Counted from the stretch's first letter, positions 1 through 11,854 are shown. The stretch is 64,000 nt of DNA from Haemaphysalis longicornis (GCA_013339765.2 CM023449.1:41678528-41742527), one strand, 5' to 3'. Notes: generated from the letters alone by a model not told the origin. Made by a program: numbers and translations.

Positions 1-626
1 TACACACGCTTGGCCTGCATGCTATCACGCGCCGTTTGCGGGCACTTGCCACTCCTGTGTGCTTCCTGAGTGAGGCGCTGGCATTGAACATTTGCTTTGG
101 ACTTTCCCAGGCCTTAGAGACGCCCGAACGCAACACCTCCGAGGCACAGGGCTCCATCCTGGCAGTCCCCCAGATCTAAAGCGTTGGATATGGTGGCCCC
201 AGCACCGTTCTCTTCTTGAATTTTTGCGCGTTACGGGTGCAGTGTTGTACATATGAAAATATTTTCTTATGCCGCAGGGAAATCTGTCGCAAAAAAAAAA
301 AAAAAAAGACCAGGCCAGGCAACGTGCCCCACCCAGCTTCGTCGTTGTCGCAGATCCTGGTGCGCGACGCTACACGCCACTGCCATCTTTCTCGTCTTCT
401 GATGGTGTGACACACCCACCGAGCCTGCAACGATTCTTTTAAAGTCGGCTTCACCCTTAAACGTCCATTCATTGCGGGGAAGACAATTTCTTTTTCAGGG
501 GCAATTACGTTGTATATAAAAATAGAAAGGCTCCGGGCCCTGTTTTATTTTTCTATGAATTTTTTTCGTGGGCTGAAAGTGTGGCCCACAGTGCTGCGAT
601 TCCGGGGATTTGAGTAGGCGTCGCTA
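1..626. other. No supported gene; A-run at 291-307
   Basis: Short frames occur on both strands, but none has a recognisable domain or a plausible gene structure. A 17-nt adenine run lies at 291-307. Nothing else was identified. Confidence 0.5.
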
Positions 627-720
627 AGTGGCGTTACGCTCGCGTGTTATTCTGGCCGAAATAACTCTGTTGACAAAGATAATCTGCTGGATCCTAGCCA
701 TAGACATCTTCGCTGCAAAA
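627..720 (+). repeat. Dispersed repeat, copy 1 (partner at 47.44-47.53 kb)
   Basis: This ~90-bp stretch matches the reverse complement of 47,440-47,534 at roughly 70% by eye. Both share GTGGCG, then GGATCCT/GGAATCCT, CATAGAC and CTTCGC at the same spacing. Two diverged copies on opposite strands suggest an old interspersed element. Its class is not known to me, and neither flank shows a terminal repeat. Confidence 0.5.
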
Positions 721-1724
721 GAGCAGCTCCCGCTCGTGCTGTTCCACGCAGAACCAAAAAAACAAGAGATAAAGAAAAGGACGTGCGCTATCCCAACAGA
801 TCGTGCGCGAGCAGTGCAAAGGCGCGAAATATGAATTGTGTTAATTAAACATCCATTCAATTCACCAGAAGATGAGCGAAAGGGAAGGGGAAGAGTGCGA
901 GGGGTAGGAGCGGAGAACTAAGAAGGAGTTGCGTTGCGAGGGCGGCATTCGACGATCGTCTTTTGATGACATTCGTAGTGAAGCAAGTACATTCACATTC
1001 ACTTTTTTTTCCTTCTGTGCTGAATACCCAGAACGACTACATACAGTGCTTGAGCCATAATGACGGTCTTCTTATTGATAGTACAAAGTTTTCCGCGCTG
1101 CTGAGGAATGACGGCTGGTTCGGGTTACACAACAGCTATTCGTAAGTAGTGTAGTGTAGACCCGAAGGGATTTTTTCGGGACGATAGGTTTTTCCTGTAA
1201 TCCTATGTTTGGTGAATTCGGAGTGGCCGATGTGCTGAATAAAAATCGTGATCAAAAGAATAGACCACGACTTAGACAACGACGAAAAAAAAGATCGACG
1301 GGAGAAGAGCGTGGGACGGGAATGCTTGTCCCATCGTTCTTTCTTGTGTCGTCGTCTACGTCGCACTCTATTTTTTTATATTAATGCACCAACTTGCCCA
1401 ACAGTTTTGTTTAATAAATTAAAATGGTGCTTCTTTTTCGCTAATCGCGGCTGGCTTTCCAAGAGTGCCCACAAAGCGCCTAAAGGCAAGGGGATATCGC
1501 TGATGACAGCTAGATTCCTGACTTAGAATAACAGAGCGCGCATAATGAAAACGTGAGCTATGGAGAAAGCGGTCCGGGCCGTTCGTTGCGCAGGACAAGC
1601 CGGCACGCTGAAAGAACGGATAAGCGGACGAAAGATATGAAGGAATCGAGGTAAAGCAGCGCGAGACATATGTATCATGCATATCATTTCCGTCGACATC
1701 ATTCTGTCTATCATTCTCTTGTAC
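721..1724. other. No supported gene
   Basis: AT-rich DNA with only short, unrelated frames on both strands. No repeat boundary, RNA gene or domain was recognised. Confidence 0.45.
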
Positions 1725-3408
<1,684 letters not shown>

Positions 3409-3776
3409 TGTTGTTGTTGTTGTTGTTGTTGTCGTCGTCGTCGTGGTCATCGTCATCGTTGTTGTTGTTGTTGTTGTCCCCATCGTCTTTGTCGTTGTCA
3501 CTCTTGTTGTTTTTGTTGTTGTTGTCGTCGTCGTCGTCGTTGCTTTGCTGCTGTTGTCGTTGCTGTTGCTGATGCTGATGTCACCGCTGTCGTTGTCGTC
3601 GCTGTCGTCATTGTCGTTGTCGTCGTTGTCGTCGCTGTCGTCGTTGTCGTCGTTGTCGCAGTTGTAATTTTTGTAGTTGTTATTGTTGTTGTAGTTGTCG
3701 TCGTCGTCGTTTTTGTAGTCGTGTATGTTGTTATTGTAGTTGTAGTTGTTGTTGTTCGTGTTGTGGTTGTTTGCAT
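3409..3776 (+). repeat. Imperfect GTT/GTC trinucleotide tract
   Basis: About 370 bp of interrupted GTT, GTC, GTA and GCT triplets. Every frame on both strands stays open because the period is three, giving poly-Leu, poly-Val, poly-Cys/Arg and poly-Thr frames that are not genes. The degree of interruption suggests an old microsatellite. Confidence 0.93.
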
Positions 3777-4189
3777 TTGTTCGAGACCATTCTTACTCAA
3801 GTATTTTCTCGAGTGACAAGTCTTGAGGCGAAGAAATGCTTGACGAGGTCATGCCACCCTTACAAGGCATAGCAAAACCAAGCAAATAAACAAAGCAGAA
3901 ATAACTGCTGCATAGGCGAAATAACATCCGAGAGCTAACTTCTTCGGATAGCCGGATTAGTCTAAAAGCGAAGGCACTGTGGCTCATAAGGGCGTTTTGG
4001 GAAAGCCGCGTGGGATTACAGAAAATTGCCCACCGGGCAACGTGACTCTAAAACCATGCGCCGCCCTTAAACATTTCGGTAGCTTCCGGTTGAGGTTTGG
4101 TCGCTTGTTCGAAGTACGAACGAAGAACGAACATTGGCGTTTTCGCCAACGAAAAAAAAACCATTGGGGGGTGGGGGGAGGGATAGAGG
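3777..4189. other. No supported gene
   Basis: Only short overlapping frames on both strands; no recognisable domain or repeat boundary. Confidence 0.4.
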
Positions 4190-4412
4190 CATGCAGTTTT
4201 GCTGTAACAGTCTCGCGTCTTTGGAGCACGAGGCGTTCTAGCGCGAGGTGTAAACGAGTATCTCGGTATTTTTAGTACGCGTTACGTTCTAGCGCGAGGC
4301 GTACGAGTGTCCCGGTGTTTTATTACAGTGACTACATGAGACCACGGTTATGACGACGACATTAGTCGCCGACAGCCCGAGCCCTTAGGGGCTTCGCCCC
4401 TAAACGAAAGCG
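4190..4412 (-). repeat. Dispersed repeat with GGGGCGAAGCCCC hairpin, copy 1
   Basis: The reverse complement aligns along its whole length with 28,540-28,765. Shared landmarks in order are TTAGGGGCGAA(G/A)CCCCT, GTCGTCGTCAT, TCTCATGTAGTCAC, ACACCG, CTCGAACG/CTAGAACG, GTAACGCGTACTAAAA and TTACAGCAAA. Copies are on opposite strands and about three-quarters identical by eye. The GGGGCGAAGCCCC end is self-complementary. The class is unknown; a non-autonomous DNA element is possible. Confidence 0.65.
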
Positions 4413-5974
4413 CCCGGCTGCCCTCGGCACAAGCACTTGAATCACGTACGGGCTGTTCGCACCGACACAAAAAGCGAGGGCTGCAGCGAAAACGCACGTT
4501 TTCAAGCATTTTTACGGCCACCAAACGTCGGGCCTGCGTCCCTGCCGCGACGTTTACGGCCGTCCCGGAGGTACTACAGGCCATTTCCGCAGTTTCCGGC
4601 GCAGTGCTTTCTGAGTGACGTGCGCGAAACACCGCGACCAGTCTCCCCAGTGCTCCGTCGAGCGACGACAGCGCCTTTGGCTTTTTGATTGCGTTCGCTC
4701 CCATTCGCGTCATGCACGCGTCAAGCACCGCCTGCGGGATGGCCTCCAAAGCCACCGAGGTTTTCCCTCCGCTGTCATTTGTTTGTGCAAGCCGACGGAA
4801 TTGTCCCTCGGCCGGACCTTGGAACGTTTCCGAATCGCGTAGTTCCGGAAAAAAAAGCGCCAGGAATGAGTTTGAGCACGAACTTCCTTCGTATCTCTTG
4901 CAAGAAATGCGAGCGGGTGGGCATTGCAAGATGCGGCAAACAGCTGGTTGGCATCCATGCAGGAAACAGCGCGTACGAGCAGTGAGGACGAATAGCATTC
5001 ACAGGACGAGCAGTACTCTCTTAAGAAAAGGGGGTGGCATTTACTAACAAAACGCTAACCATTCGCTTGCCACAGTATCCACTGCGTACTTAGTGCTTTT
5101 ACTAACTGGCCGTGCATGACCTAGTAAAAAACTACGCGGGACAACGTGGATCGGCTGGGCGCGCAACACGACATAGACAAACATTCAACAAGCACATATG
5201 CCACTTAGACAACAAATTAATTCATGAAGAATACCAACGGGATGTGAAAAGAGAATTTATTAAAAAAACCAAATATCAGCGCGCAGCGACTAGTGGTAAC
5301 AGCGCTGCCTAGAAAGCGAAAAAACCCAATCAGTTGCCAAGTACTCCGGGCAGTTTGCCCGAGGAATGTCTATCTATGGTGGTGAAACAAACTACTCCGA
5401 AATCAATCCAAAAATGTTCACATGTGTTCACAGAAAGAGTTGAGAAATTCGTTGAAAGTCAATACGGCACAATAGTGATGCTCAGGATGTTGTTCCTGGC
5501 CACTATGAAGCGGGCGAACTAGCGTAACAGGAACGCTCCTTCGCCTAGAACTGCCAACTCATTTTCCAAGTGACTCATAAGGATTGACCGCACACGCCAC
5601 AGCAGTGGAAACATCGCCCGTTGCGGTCGGGCGCGAAGATACGCCACACCACGATTTCGCCACAATACAAAAGCACCAGCCCGCACCAGGAAGTTCACCG
5701 ACACGTCATTTGAACGTGTGCTCATTCGAAGTGTGAAACCGATATGGTTTTAAGACGAAAGTCCTCAGTGCCCCATTGCACAAAAAAGCGGCGCTGCTTG
5801 CTGTCCGGCTTTGTTTGTTGACCGATCTAGAGATCTAAAAGATCTAACTATCAGCAAATATGTTAAGGTAGGGAGAGGAGCCTATCAAGGCGTTAAGGAA
5901 GGTTCTGCATCACACAGAAAGTATTCCGTCTGCAGTGACTTGGAAACGAAATGTCGCGTGTATGTCAGGTCCGC
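4413..5974. other. GC-rich then AT-rich unassigned DNA
   Basis: 4,413-5,000 is GC-rich and open on both strands; the longest frame is minus strand, 216 codons, 4,348-4,998, running into the neighbouring repeat. I recognise no motif in it, and three overlapping frames are equally open, so I do not call a gene. 5,001-5,974 is AT-rich with no supported feature. Confidence 0.35.
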
Positions 5975-6535
5975 TCACATGCGTTTCCTAGTCAGTACAG
6001 CCAGCCGTCGCCTGAGCTTGCTTATGGGGGTTATATCACAACATAATCGTACCTAAAGCATACAAAACTACAAAACCACACGAACTGAAATAAATAACAA
6101 CCACAACATACGTGCAATGGTTGAAAACCACGGTGTGGAAAAATATTCAACGGAAATAGCCGAAATCGGCCTAAAAAGGTGAAAACCCGCAAAAACGTAG
6201 TAGCTGAAACTGACCAAAAGGCAACGAAAATACCCCAAAGCCCATTTATAATACATACAATCTAATAAATAGATTATATGCGTTATAACAAATGTTAATT
6301 TTCAAATATGACAAATCCTTGAAAATGACAAAAAAAAAATACAAGCGGTAGCGGGATTTGAATTCCGGGTTAGGATGTTTGCTTCGCAGGAGCGGAACTA
6401 CTACACTACGAGACCGAGCGACTCCGAGCGATTAAATTGAGGGCTACATGCACGTAGACATAACTTCAAACATGCCCCTAGATGGCGCCATGCGTCGCTT
6501 GGCAGTTCTGACTAGGAAACGCCTATACGCTGTCG
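5975..6535 (-). mobile_element. TIR element with internal tRNA-like Pol III unit, copy 1
   Basis: This ~550-bp block matches the reverse complement of 52,731-53,280 over nearly all its length. Its ends are inverted: GCGTTTCCTAGTCAG begins at 5,981, and the same 15 bases read on the minus strand from 6,522, followed by related bases (CCAGCCG versus CCAAGCG). Inside, on the minus strand, lies a tRNA-like segment (6,347-6,425) with a poly(T) run after it. Terminal inverted repeats point to a non-autonomous DNA transposon, while the tRNA head is typical of SINEs. No transposase is encoded and no clear target-site duplication was found. Confidence 0.72.
6347..6425 (-). ncRNA. tRNA-like Pol III unit inside TIR element
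   Basis: Read on the minus strand, it has an A box fitting TRGYNNARNNG exactly (TAGTGTAGTAG) and a B box GAATTCAAATCCC that matches the consensus only partly. A run of nine T follows about 15 nt after the B box, at 6,330-6,339. The anticodon arm does not pair, so this is a tRNA-derived promoter rather than a working tRNA. The copy at 52.85-52.92 kb has a better B box. Confidence 0.6.
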
Positions 6536-6551
6536 GGTACCCTGATGATTG

Positions 6552-6610
6552 AGCGATCCCCCCATTGGGTATGAGCACTCACTAAGGAACACTATCATCA
6601 TCACCCTCTT
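6552..6610 (+). repeat. Retroelement 3'-tail-like motif with short ATC run
   Basis: GATCCCCCCATTGGGTATGAG at 6,555-6,575 followed by ATCATCATCA resembles the conserved LINE-tail motif seen at 10,622, 29,466, 29,557 and 58,115 (GGCCAATCCCC, then GTGGGTAT). It falls inside the first 20 codons of the large frame that follows, which argues that the protein does not start at the first ATG of that frame. Confidence 0.4.
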
Positions 6611-6698
6611 CGTCATCGGGTCCGGTGTAAACGCGGTCGACCCCTTGGGTCAAAGGGATTCGCCATGGGTGAATGACGGGCGGCGGCGGCGGCCTGCC

Positions 6699-8444
6699 AT
6701 GGCTGAGGACTACGGCTTCGCACCCTCGGAGGAGTATGTGCCGTCCCCACCCCGGAGCCCGAGCAAGAGGGGCAAGGCCCGGCGCGAAAGGGACACGGCT
6801 GGTGGGAACCGACGGTCTTCCTTGGACAGTGCGCCTACTCGGTCACGCGACGCCAACGGACGACGCGGAATCTCTTACGCCGACGATGTTCCCGAAGCTT
6901 CAAGCTCTAACGACGAGGTAACACCTGAAGACAGACGCTTTTCGCGAAGGACCAGGGAAGATGGCCCCGGTGTCAGCAAACCCCTAAACAATAAAAGGGC
7001 GCAAAATCAGGGCAAACACCAGGAACCTCCACCTCGTCAGAGGGTCACGAACGGCGGTAGAAATCCCAACGACGCCAAGGACAGAGGGCGCAGGAAGCAG
7101 CAGTTCGACCAGGGCAGCAGCGAGACGGAAGAGCCGAAACCACGGCCTAAGAGAGGCTCGCCGTCGTACACCAACTTCGTGCTGGAGTTCGGAACGCCCG
7201 ACAGCAGCGTCGCAGGCGAGCCTGTTGTGTCGCCGTCCTCTTACGGCCTACCCGGCCTTCCAGTGGAGCCCAACCGAGGCGCGAGCCGTCGCCGCGTGCC
7301 CGCTCGACTCGGCAACGGTCCCCCGTCGTCCATAAAATGCGGCCGCTGCGGCGCCGGGCCAGAGACGGTTGGCGAAATTTTTGAGCAACTTCCCGCTTGC
7401 CGATACTGCCTGCAAGAGGTCGGCTCGGCAAGAGGAGCGCCAGTATCATCGACGAGGCCATCGATGTCCTCCAAAACCTTCCGCGGATCGGGTGCTAGGC
7501 CGCTGTACTCTCGAAGCGTCACTGACACTAGTGAGTTTGGGCCCGCGGCGCTTCCGAAAAGGGTATCTAGCATCGCTGTGTTTGTTGTACCCTCGAGCGA
7601 GTCCAATGTTATGATGCCGGGGAGAAGCTTCGAGTCGGTCTGGGATGAAGCGCCACACTCCCAGCGTCGGAGTTTTTACTCACCACGGTCGGAGTCGGCG
7701 GCGCTGTTCGCCAACACGCACGTGCCCTACTCCAGGCGAGGCGAAGGAACTCCGAGTTTGTCGGGCGCCTACGGTGGGATTCTACCAGACCCCGCGGATA
7801 GCCAGTCCTTCATCTTTGGTGAAGTGGAGGGAGGGCAAGCACCACTGGGACAACGAACCAACATGGGACGCAACGCCTCCATAACCCGGACGCGGCCACA
7901 GGGGAAGGTCGGGTGGGACATTACGGCTGATCAATTTCCCTCAAACCGCAGCCCAGGTGTCCAGTGTGCGGTGTCCAGTGACGCACTGCTAATTCCCCCT
8001 GCCGCTCCTTTCGACGTGGCGTCCGTCGTGCCGAGTATGGGCGGCACGCAGTTCGTCAGCGAGTCTGACATGATCGCCTACGAGGCGTGGCAACAGTACG
8101 CTCGCGACTACAGGCGCTTCCAGAAGAACCTGGCCGAGTGGGAGTTTCAGCAGCAGCAGCGGCGGCTCGAGCTGCACCGAGGGCGCCGTCCGCGTAGCGC
8201 AACGCCGCCGCCGCCGCCGGGCAGCAGCATGCAGGAGGACGGCATGGATACGGGCGACGAGTACGCGGAGGACGATCAGTCCTTCCGCATCCGCGTCGCC
8301 ATGAAGCCCAAGAGCCGCAGGAGCCGAGTGAATGTCGCCGAGGCGAAGGGCCAGCTATCCGAGGCGAAGGGCCGCCCATCCGAGGCGAAGGGCCGTGTAG
8401 TCGAGGCGAAGGGCCAGGCGTCCCCCGCCCCGTCATCGCCTTGA
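6699..8444 (+). CDS. Uncharacterised 581-aa low-complexity protein with CxxC-x16-CxxC motif
   Basis: This is the longest uninterrupted frame in the window and the best host-gene candidate. The frame opens at 6,549 (631 codons), but I place the start at 6,699. The context there, GCCATGG, is a strong Kozak match, and the first 50 codons lie in repeat-derived sequence. Residues 1-200 are rich in Arg, Ser, Pro, Gly and Glu and look disordered. A possible zinc site is formed by Cys214, Cys217, Cys234 and Cys237. A Tyr/Trp/Gln/Arg-rich, probably helical stretch covers about 461-495, then a run of five prolines, then four heptads of type EAKGxxS at about 548-575. No signal peptide or membrane helix is visible. 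I do not recognise the family and assign no function. The lack of introns allows three readings: a single-exon gene, a retrocopy, or the last exon of a longer gene. A polyadenylation signal follows at 8,777. Confidence 0.6.
   Translation: MAEDYGFAPSEEYVPSPPRSPSKRGKARRERDTAGGNRRSSLDSAPTRSRDANGRRGISYADDVPEASSSNDEVTPEDRRFSRRTREDGPGVSKPLNNKRAQNQGKHQEPPPRQRVTNGGRNPNDAKDRGRRKQQFDQGSSETEEPKPRPKRGSPSYTNFVLEFGTPDSSVAGEPVVSPSSYGLPGLPVEPNRGASRRRVPARLGNGPPSSIKCGRCGAGPETVGEIFEQLPACRYCLQEVGSARGAPVSSTRPSMSSKTFRGSGARPLYSRSVTDTSEFGPAALPKRVSSIAVFVVPSSESNVMMPGRSFESVWDEAPHSQRRSFYSPRSESAALFANTHVPYSRRGEGTPSLSGAYGGILPDPADSQSFIFGEVEGGQAPLGQRTNMGRNASITRTRPQGKVGWDITADQFPSNRSPGVQCAVSSDALLIPPAAPFDVASVVPSMGGTQFVSESDMIAYEAWQQYARDYRRFQKNLAEWEFQQQQRRLELHRGRRPRSATPPPPPGSSMQEDGMDTGDEYAEDDQSFRIRVAMKPKSRRSRVNVAEAKGQLSEAKGRPSEAKGRVVEAKGQASPAPSSP
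8340..8417 (+). repeat. 21-bp in-frame coding repeat, four copies
   Basis: Four tandem copies of a 21-nt unit (GAGGCGAAGGGCC followed by eight variable bases) encode the EAKG heptads near the C-terminus of the preceding protein. The period of exactly seven codons and the silent or conservative changes fit a translated minisatellite. Confidence 0.85.
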
Positions 8445-8776
8445 CCTCCCGCAGCAGCCGCCTGTCGCTCACCGCATGAGCAGAGCCACCCAGCCCGCAT
8501 GATGAAATGGCGGGTCTCTCCTTTTCTCCAGGAACTCTGAGCGCAGCAGGCTGAGTTGTGTCTCTCGTCAGCCTTTCTAGCGCGAAAATTTACCCCTTTG
8601 CGGCCGCGGACCAAATTAGCAGCGATGGTGCTCGACCTTGTGAATGCTGTCGCGGGTACGATGTATCTGCTTCTTCTCACACTGCAAAGAAGCATATCCT
8701 TCTTCCTTTTTTTTTTTTTTTTTGAGCCGCCAGCTCTAGTGGCGGGAATGGCACTTATCGGACGAAACCCACCGCA

Positions 8777-8782
8777 AATAAA
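8777..8782 (+). promoter_or_regulatory. Candidate polyadenylation signal AATAAA
   Basis: AATAAA lies 332 nt after the stop codon of the 581-aa frame, a normal 3' UTR length. The UTR also contains a T-run near 8,707-8,723. A second AATAAA occurs near 8,973. Confidence 0.5.
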
Positions 8783-9252
8783 GATTCAAGCACCATTAAA
8801 GTTATGGCATGTTCGTATGGTTTCAACATTGGTTACAAATGTGCTGCCCAGAAGTGTACCCGGGTCTGGTACTGTATGCTAAGTCTTCAGAGCTGTTCCA
8901 AAGGAACGCCCGCTTTCGAAATGTCTGCATACAGAGAAAACGGCGAAGCTTCATTCGAAACAGAGCAGGGGAATAAAAGCGACACCTGTTCAACTCCAAA
9001 ACATGTATAAGTGGCCCATTCACACCTTGTTGCGCGAACACGCAGCCCATTGCAACTCCTGGATTGGGTAAGGACTCCTTCCTATCGGTTCCACCTAGAA
9101 ACTGGTGACAATAATTGTGCCTATAAGTTCGCATCGCTTCCCCAAATGACGGTCTACACGCCTCAAAACTGCCTTATACCACGGCACGCAGTTTGCGGAA
9201 AGCAGCGCGAAAAATCTTCTCCCGCTTCCCAGGCTTCGTTTCCCTGGTGCTC
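8783..9252. other. No supported gene
   Basis: Downstream flank of the 6.7-8.4 kb gene candidate. Only short overlapping frames are present and nothing was recognised. Confidence 0.4.
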
Positions 9253-9254
9253 TA

Positions 9255-9702
9255 AAGGGACCCTACAACACTTTCGGTAAACGCTTTCGCTCGTTCCTTC
9301 GCGTCTGCAAGCACTGGGAAAGCTGCACTTACCGCCAACATGGAGCGGCGCTGCGTGATTTGCTCGTCGCACCAGATACGCCTTCCATTTCTGCTTTGTT
9401 TTTTGTGGCTTTATTTTTAAAGTTGCTATCAAAAAGCGTTCATTTCTGCAACTGAAGGAAAACCGGCCAACAGCCGCTACATGGACTCGGTGATGTAATT
9501 CGGGCAGTCTAAGAAAGTGAAGACCGGGAAAGAGAGAAAAATCCTTTGGGCGAGTTTCCAAGTTATCTGATGGGCACAGAGCAGTAATTTTTAGCTGAGG
9601 TGACTCTGCGAACCCCCAATCTACGTACTGGGTGTGTTGGGTGACTACGCTCTGCAAGTGTTTATGATTTCACGAAAAGTTTAAAGTGTTCCAGGGTCCC
9701 TT
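9255..9702 (+). mobile_element. 448-bp MITE with AAGGGACCCT TIRs and TA duplication, copy 1
   Basis: The left end reads AAGGGACCCTACAACACTTT and the right end, reverse-complemented, reads AAGGGACCCTGGAACACTTT: 20 bp with two mismatches. TA flanks both ends (9,253-9,254 and 9,703-9,704), the signature of Tc1/mariner-type insertion. No coding capacity is visible. A diverged second copy lies at about 54,898-55,289, sharing AGATACGCC, CTGCAACTGAA, GACCGGGAAAG, GAGAAAAATC and GTTATCTG in the same order. Confidence 0.85.
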
Positions 9703-9704
9703 TA

Positions 9705-10548
9705 AGACGCTAGTGCTTTCTTCTCCTTTTTTGACAGACTTAGCGCGCAACAGCGGACGCGAACGTATACGTCCTCATCCGCTGTGCAGAGGCCCCCTTT
9801 TGAAGCAAACCTTTACTACTTTCGTTCGTCCAGCGGTTTCGCGGCGAATGCGCAAGTTCACCTTTTCACCGCACACACACACCCTGCGATACACCGATTG
9901 GAGAGAATCACGTGACTCGCCGGGCGCGCTTTCGGCGCTCCGCACAGGGCCCCGCTTTCATGTTCTGCTCAGCTAAGCGGCGGCTGTCGCGGCCGGTCAG
10001 CTGATAGGTAACCGACCAACCTCGCAACCTCTCACGCATGCGCCGCTGGGGCATCTCGGGCTACGGGATTCGTATTGCGCCCGGCGAAGAGGAACGCCGC
10101 GTTCGCCGCGAATGAAAGCGGGGCCGGGCCTCCCTCTGTGAGCGTTGCGCGGGGCCGAACGGCTTTGAGCCGTCGTCGGCAATACAGCTACATCGAAGGT
10201 TAACCAAGCGAAAGCAAGACTAAACCAGACTACGCCAAGCTTTTGCTTTGCATATCCAAGGTTAGCTGAGCCAAGCCGCAGTCATTTTTTAACGAGTATA
10301 CTCGTTAAAAAAATGGTGGCCTCTGTGCGCGGCAGCAGCAGTGCCCATGTTATAATGAGATGTCGCTGATGATAACTGCGAATAAGAATTGGAACCGCAG
10401 GTCGAAAAGTGTCCCAATATGTTTCGAATAAATACACAAATGGGATTTAAATATGCGAAGCTTGAACCTTCGTGAACCCCGCCGTAATTTTAAGACGGTG
10501 GCCTCACATAGTTCATTCTGCAAAAATCCAACGCCGAAGTGGGCGAGA
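9705..10548. other. No supported gene; GC-rich block then AACCAAGCTAAGC-like DNA
   Basis: 9,850-10,190 is GC-rich without a recognisable frame. 10,195-10,280 contains loosely repeated AACCAAGC/AAGCC words that resemble 31,975-32,070, perhaps a shared low-complexity repeat. Confidence 0.35.
10285..10312. repeat. Perfect 28-bp palindrome
   Basis: Two 14-nt arms with no loop (TTTTTTAACGAGTA and its complement) meet at 10,298/10,299. The sequence would form a snap-back hairpin in RNA or a cruciform in DNA. There is no neighbouring gene for it to serve as a terminator. Confidence 0.9.
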
Positions 10549-10690
10549 TACGATGGTACAAGACATCCCATTGGCTGAGATATCAACATCGCACCCAAGT
10601 ATTTCAACAACCGATTTAGCCCTGGGCAATCACCCCTTGTGGGTATGTTGTAAAATCTTTGAGGACATCATCATCATCATCATCTACTGC
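10549..10690 (+). mobile_element. Retroelement 3' end with (ATC)n tail
   Basis: Contains the tail motif GGGCAATCACCCCTTGTGGGTAT (10,624-10,646), followed after about 20 bp by an ATC repeat at 10,667-10,684. Motif plus simple-repeat tail is the layout of a LINE or LINE-mobilised SINE 3' end; no coding part remains. Confidence 0.5.
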
Positions 10691-11087
10691 AAATGCGGGC
10701 CTGCGCCGTCCTAACGCCCTCACTAACGGCGACGTGCTTTGTGGCCGCGAACGCGGGTATGCCGGCGGCCGTCCTGACGTCCCCATTGGCTGTGAACGTG
10801 CACGTTCTGCGCCGGTTTTGCGTCCAATGGCTTCAACCACGGGTATCCGGCGGCCTAACATACCCACCCAGTGGGCATACGACAGGCCGATGTTTGGTTT
10901 GACCAAACGCGCGGCTTTCTGGTCAAACGCTAGGCTTTCAGACCAGCCGACCGACCAGCGTGACGTCGCTTGGCGTGTAGTTATTCTCGACGTTAGGGTT
11001 TCCTCAACTTAGGCCTTAATGTAAGTCTAGCAGGAGTTCTTGGCCGACAGAGTACCATTCCACATACCCTCCAGACATCCAGCTTCT
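10691..11087. other. No supported gene
   Basis: GC-moderate DNA, no recognised domain or repeat. Confidence 0.35.
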
Positions 11088-11340
11088 CCGTAAAGGAGCC
11101 ATGAAGACAAAATACAAGTTGGGTTTATTAGAAAGACTGCTTAGCCCCGATAACAATGATACCAATATCACCGCAATCTTCGAACAAATATCGGAGATAT
11201 GAAAGAAAACGTGTAAAGCAGTCGCGACCCCCTAGACAATTTCCCGCAACTTTTCTATGACGTCACAAAACCTTGTTTGTGCAATTGGCGGCCGCCTAAC
11301 TGACCTGTCGCGACGACACACGACCGGACGTCTGTAATGG
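11088..11340 (+). repeat. Dispersed repeat family with AAAGGAGCCATGAAGACAAAA end, copy 1
   Basis: The start (GTAAAGGAGCCATGAAGAC) matches 34,925 onwards and the reverse complement of 36,775-36,815. Further in, ATTTCCCGCAAC and ATTGGCGG recur in the same order at 35,076-35,125. The ends at 34.9 and 36.8 kb begin with TTAA, which suggests a TTAA-targeting non-autonomous element. No far end was located. Confidence 0.5.
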
Positions 11341-11765
11341 GGCCTCTGGTTCCATTTCATCGCATCACTTGAATGCTAACGTGCAGTTAACGCACTGAAA
11401 ATTATGTTTTATTGTTGGCCCGTATGACGTCATTCTTGCTCATACACGTCACTGTGGCGCAAAATTTGAAAGTTTTTAAATACTTTTCGCTTTTTTTTTT
11501 CGTTAAAAAACATCTTTTGTGGCTGTAATGGAGCTGAATGAGATTATGAATCCTAGTTCTTTAAAATTAATCGAAGTTGTATTTTGTCTACGAACAATGA
11601 TGACAAAATAGAAATTTGTTTAATTTGAAAGAACTAGGCTTCAGATTCTCACTCACCTCCATTCGAGCCACAAAAGTTGTTTTTAACCGGAAAGACTCAA
11701 GAGGTATTGAAAAACTGTCAAATTTCGCGCTATAATGGCGTGTCATGGGCAAGAATGATGTCACA
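11341..11765. other. AT-rich, no supported gene
   Basis: T-rich and A-rich runs only (for example 11,491-11,501). Nothing recognised. Confidence 0.35.
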
Positions 11766-11854
11766 TGGTGTGTGCGTGCGTGCGTGTTCATGTGCGTGCT
11801 CGTGTGCGTGTTCGTGTGCGTGTTCGTGTGAGTGTTCGTGTGAGTGTGCGTGCG

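Noticed and set aside
4348..4998. 216-codon minus-strand gene
   Set aside because: Overlapped by equally open frames on both strands, and its end lies in a dispersed repeat.
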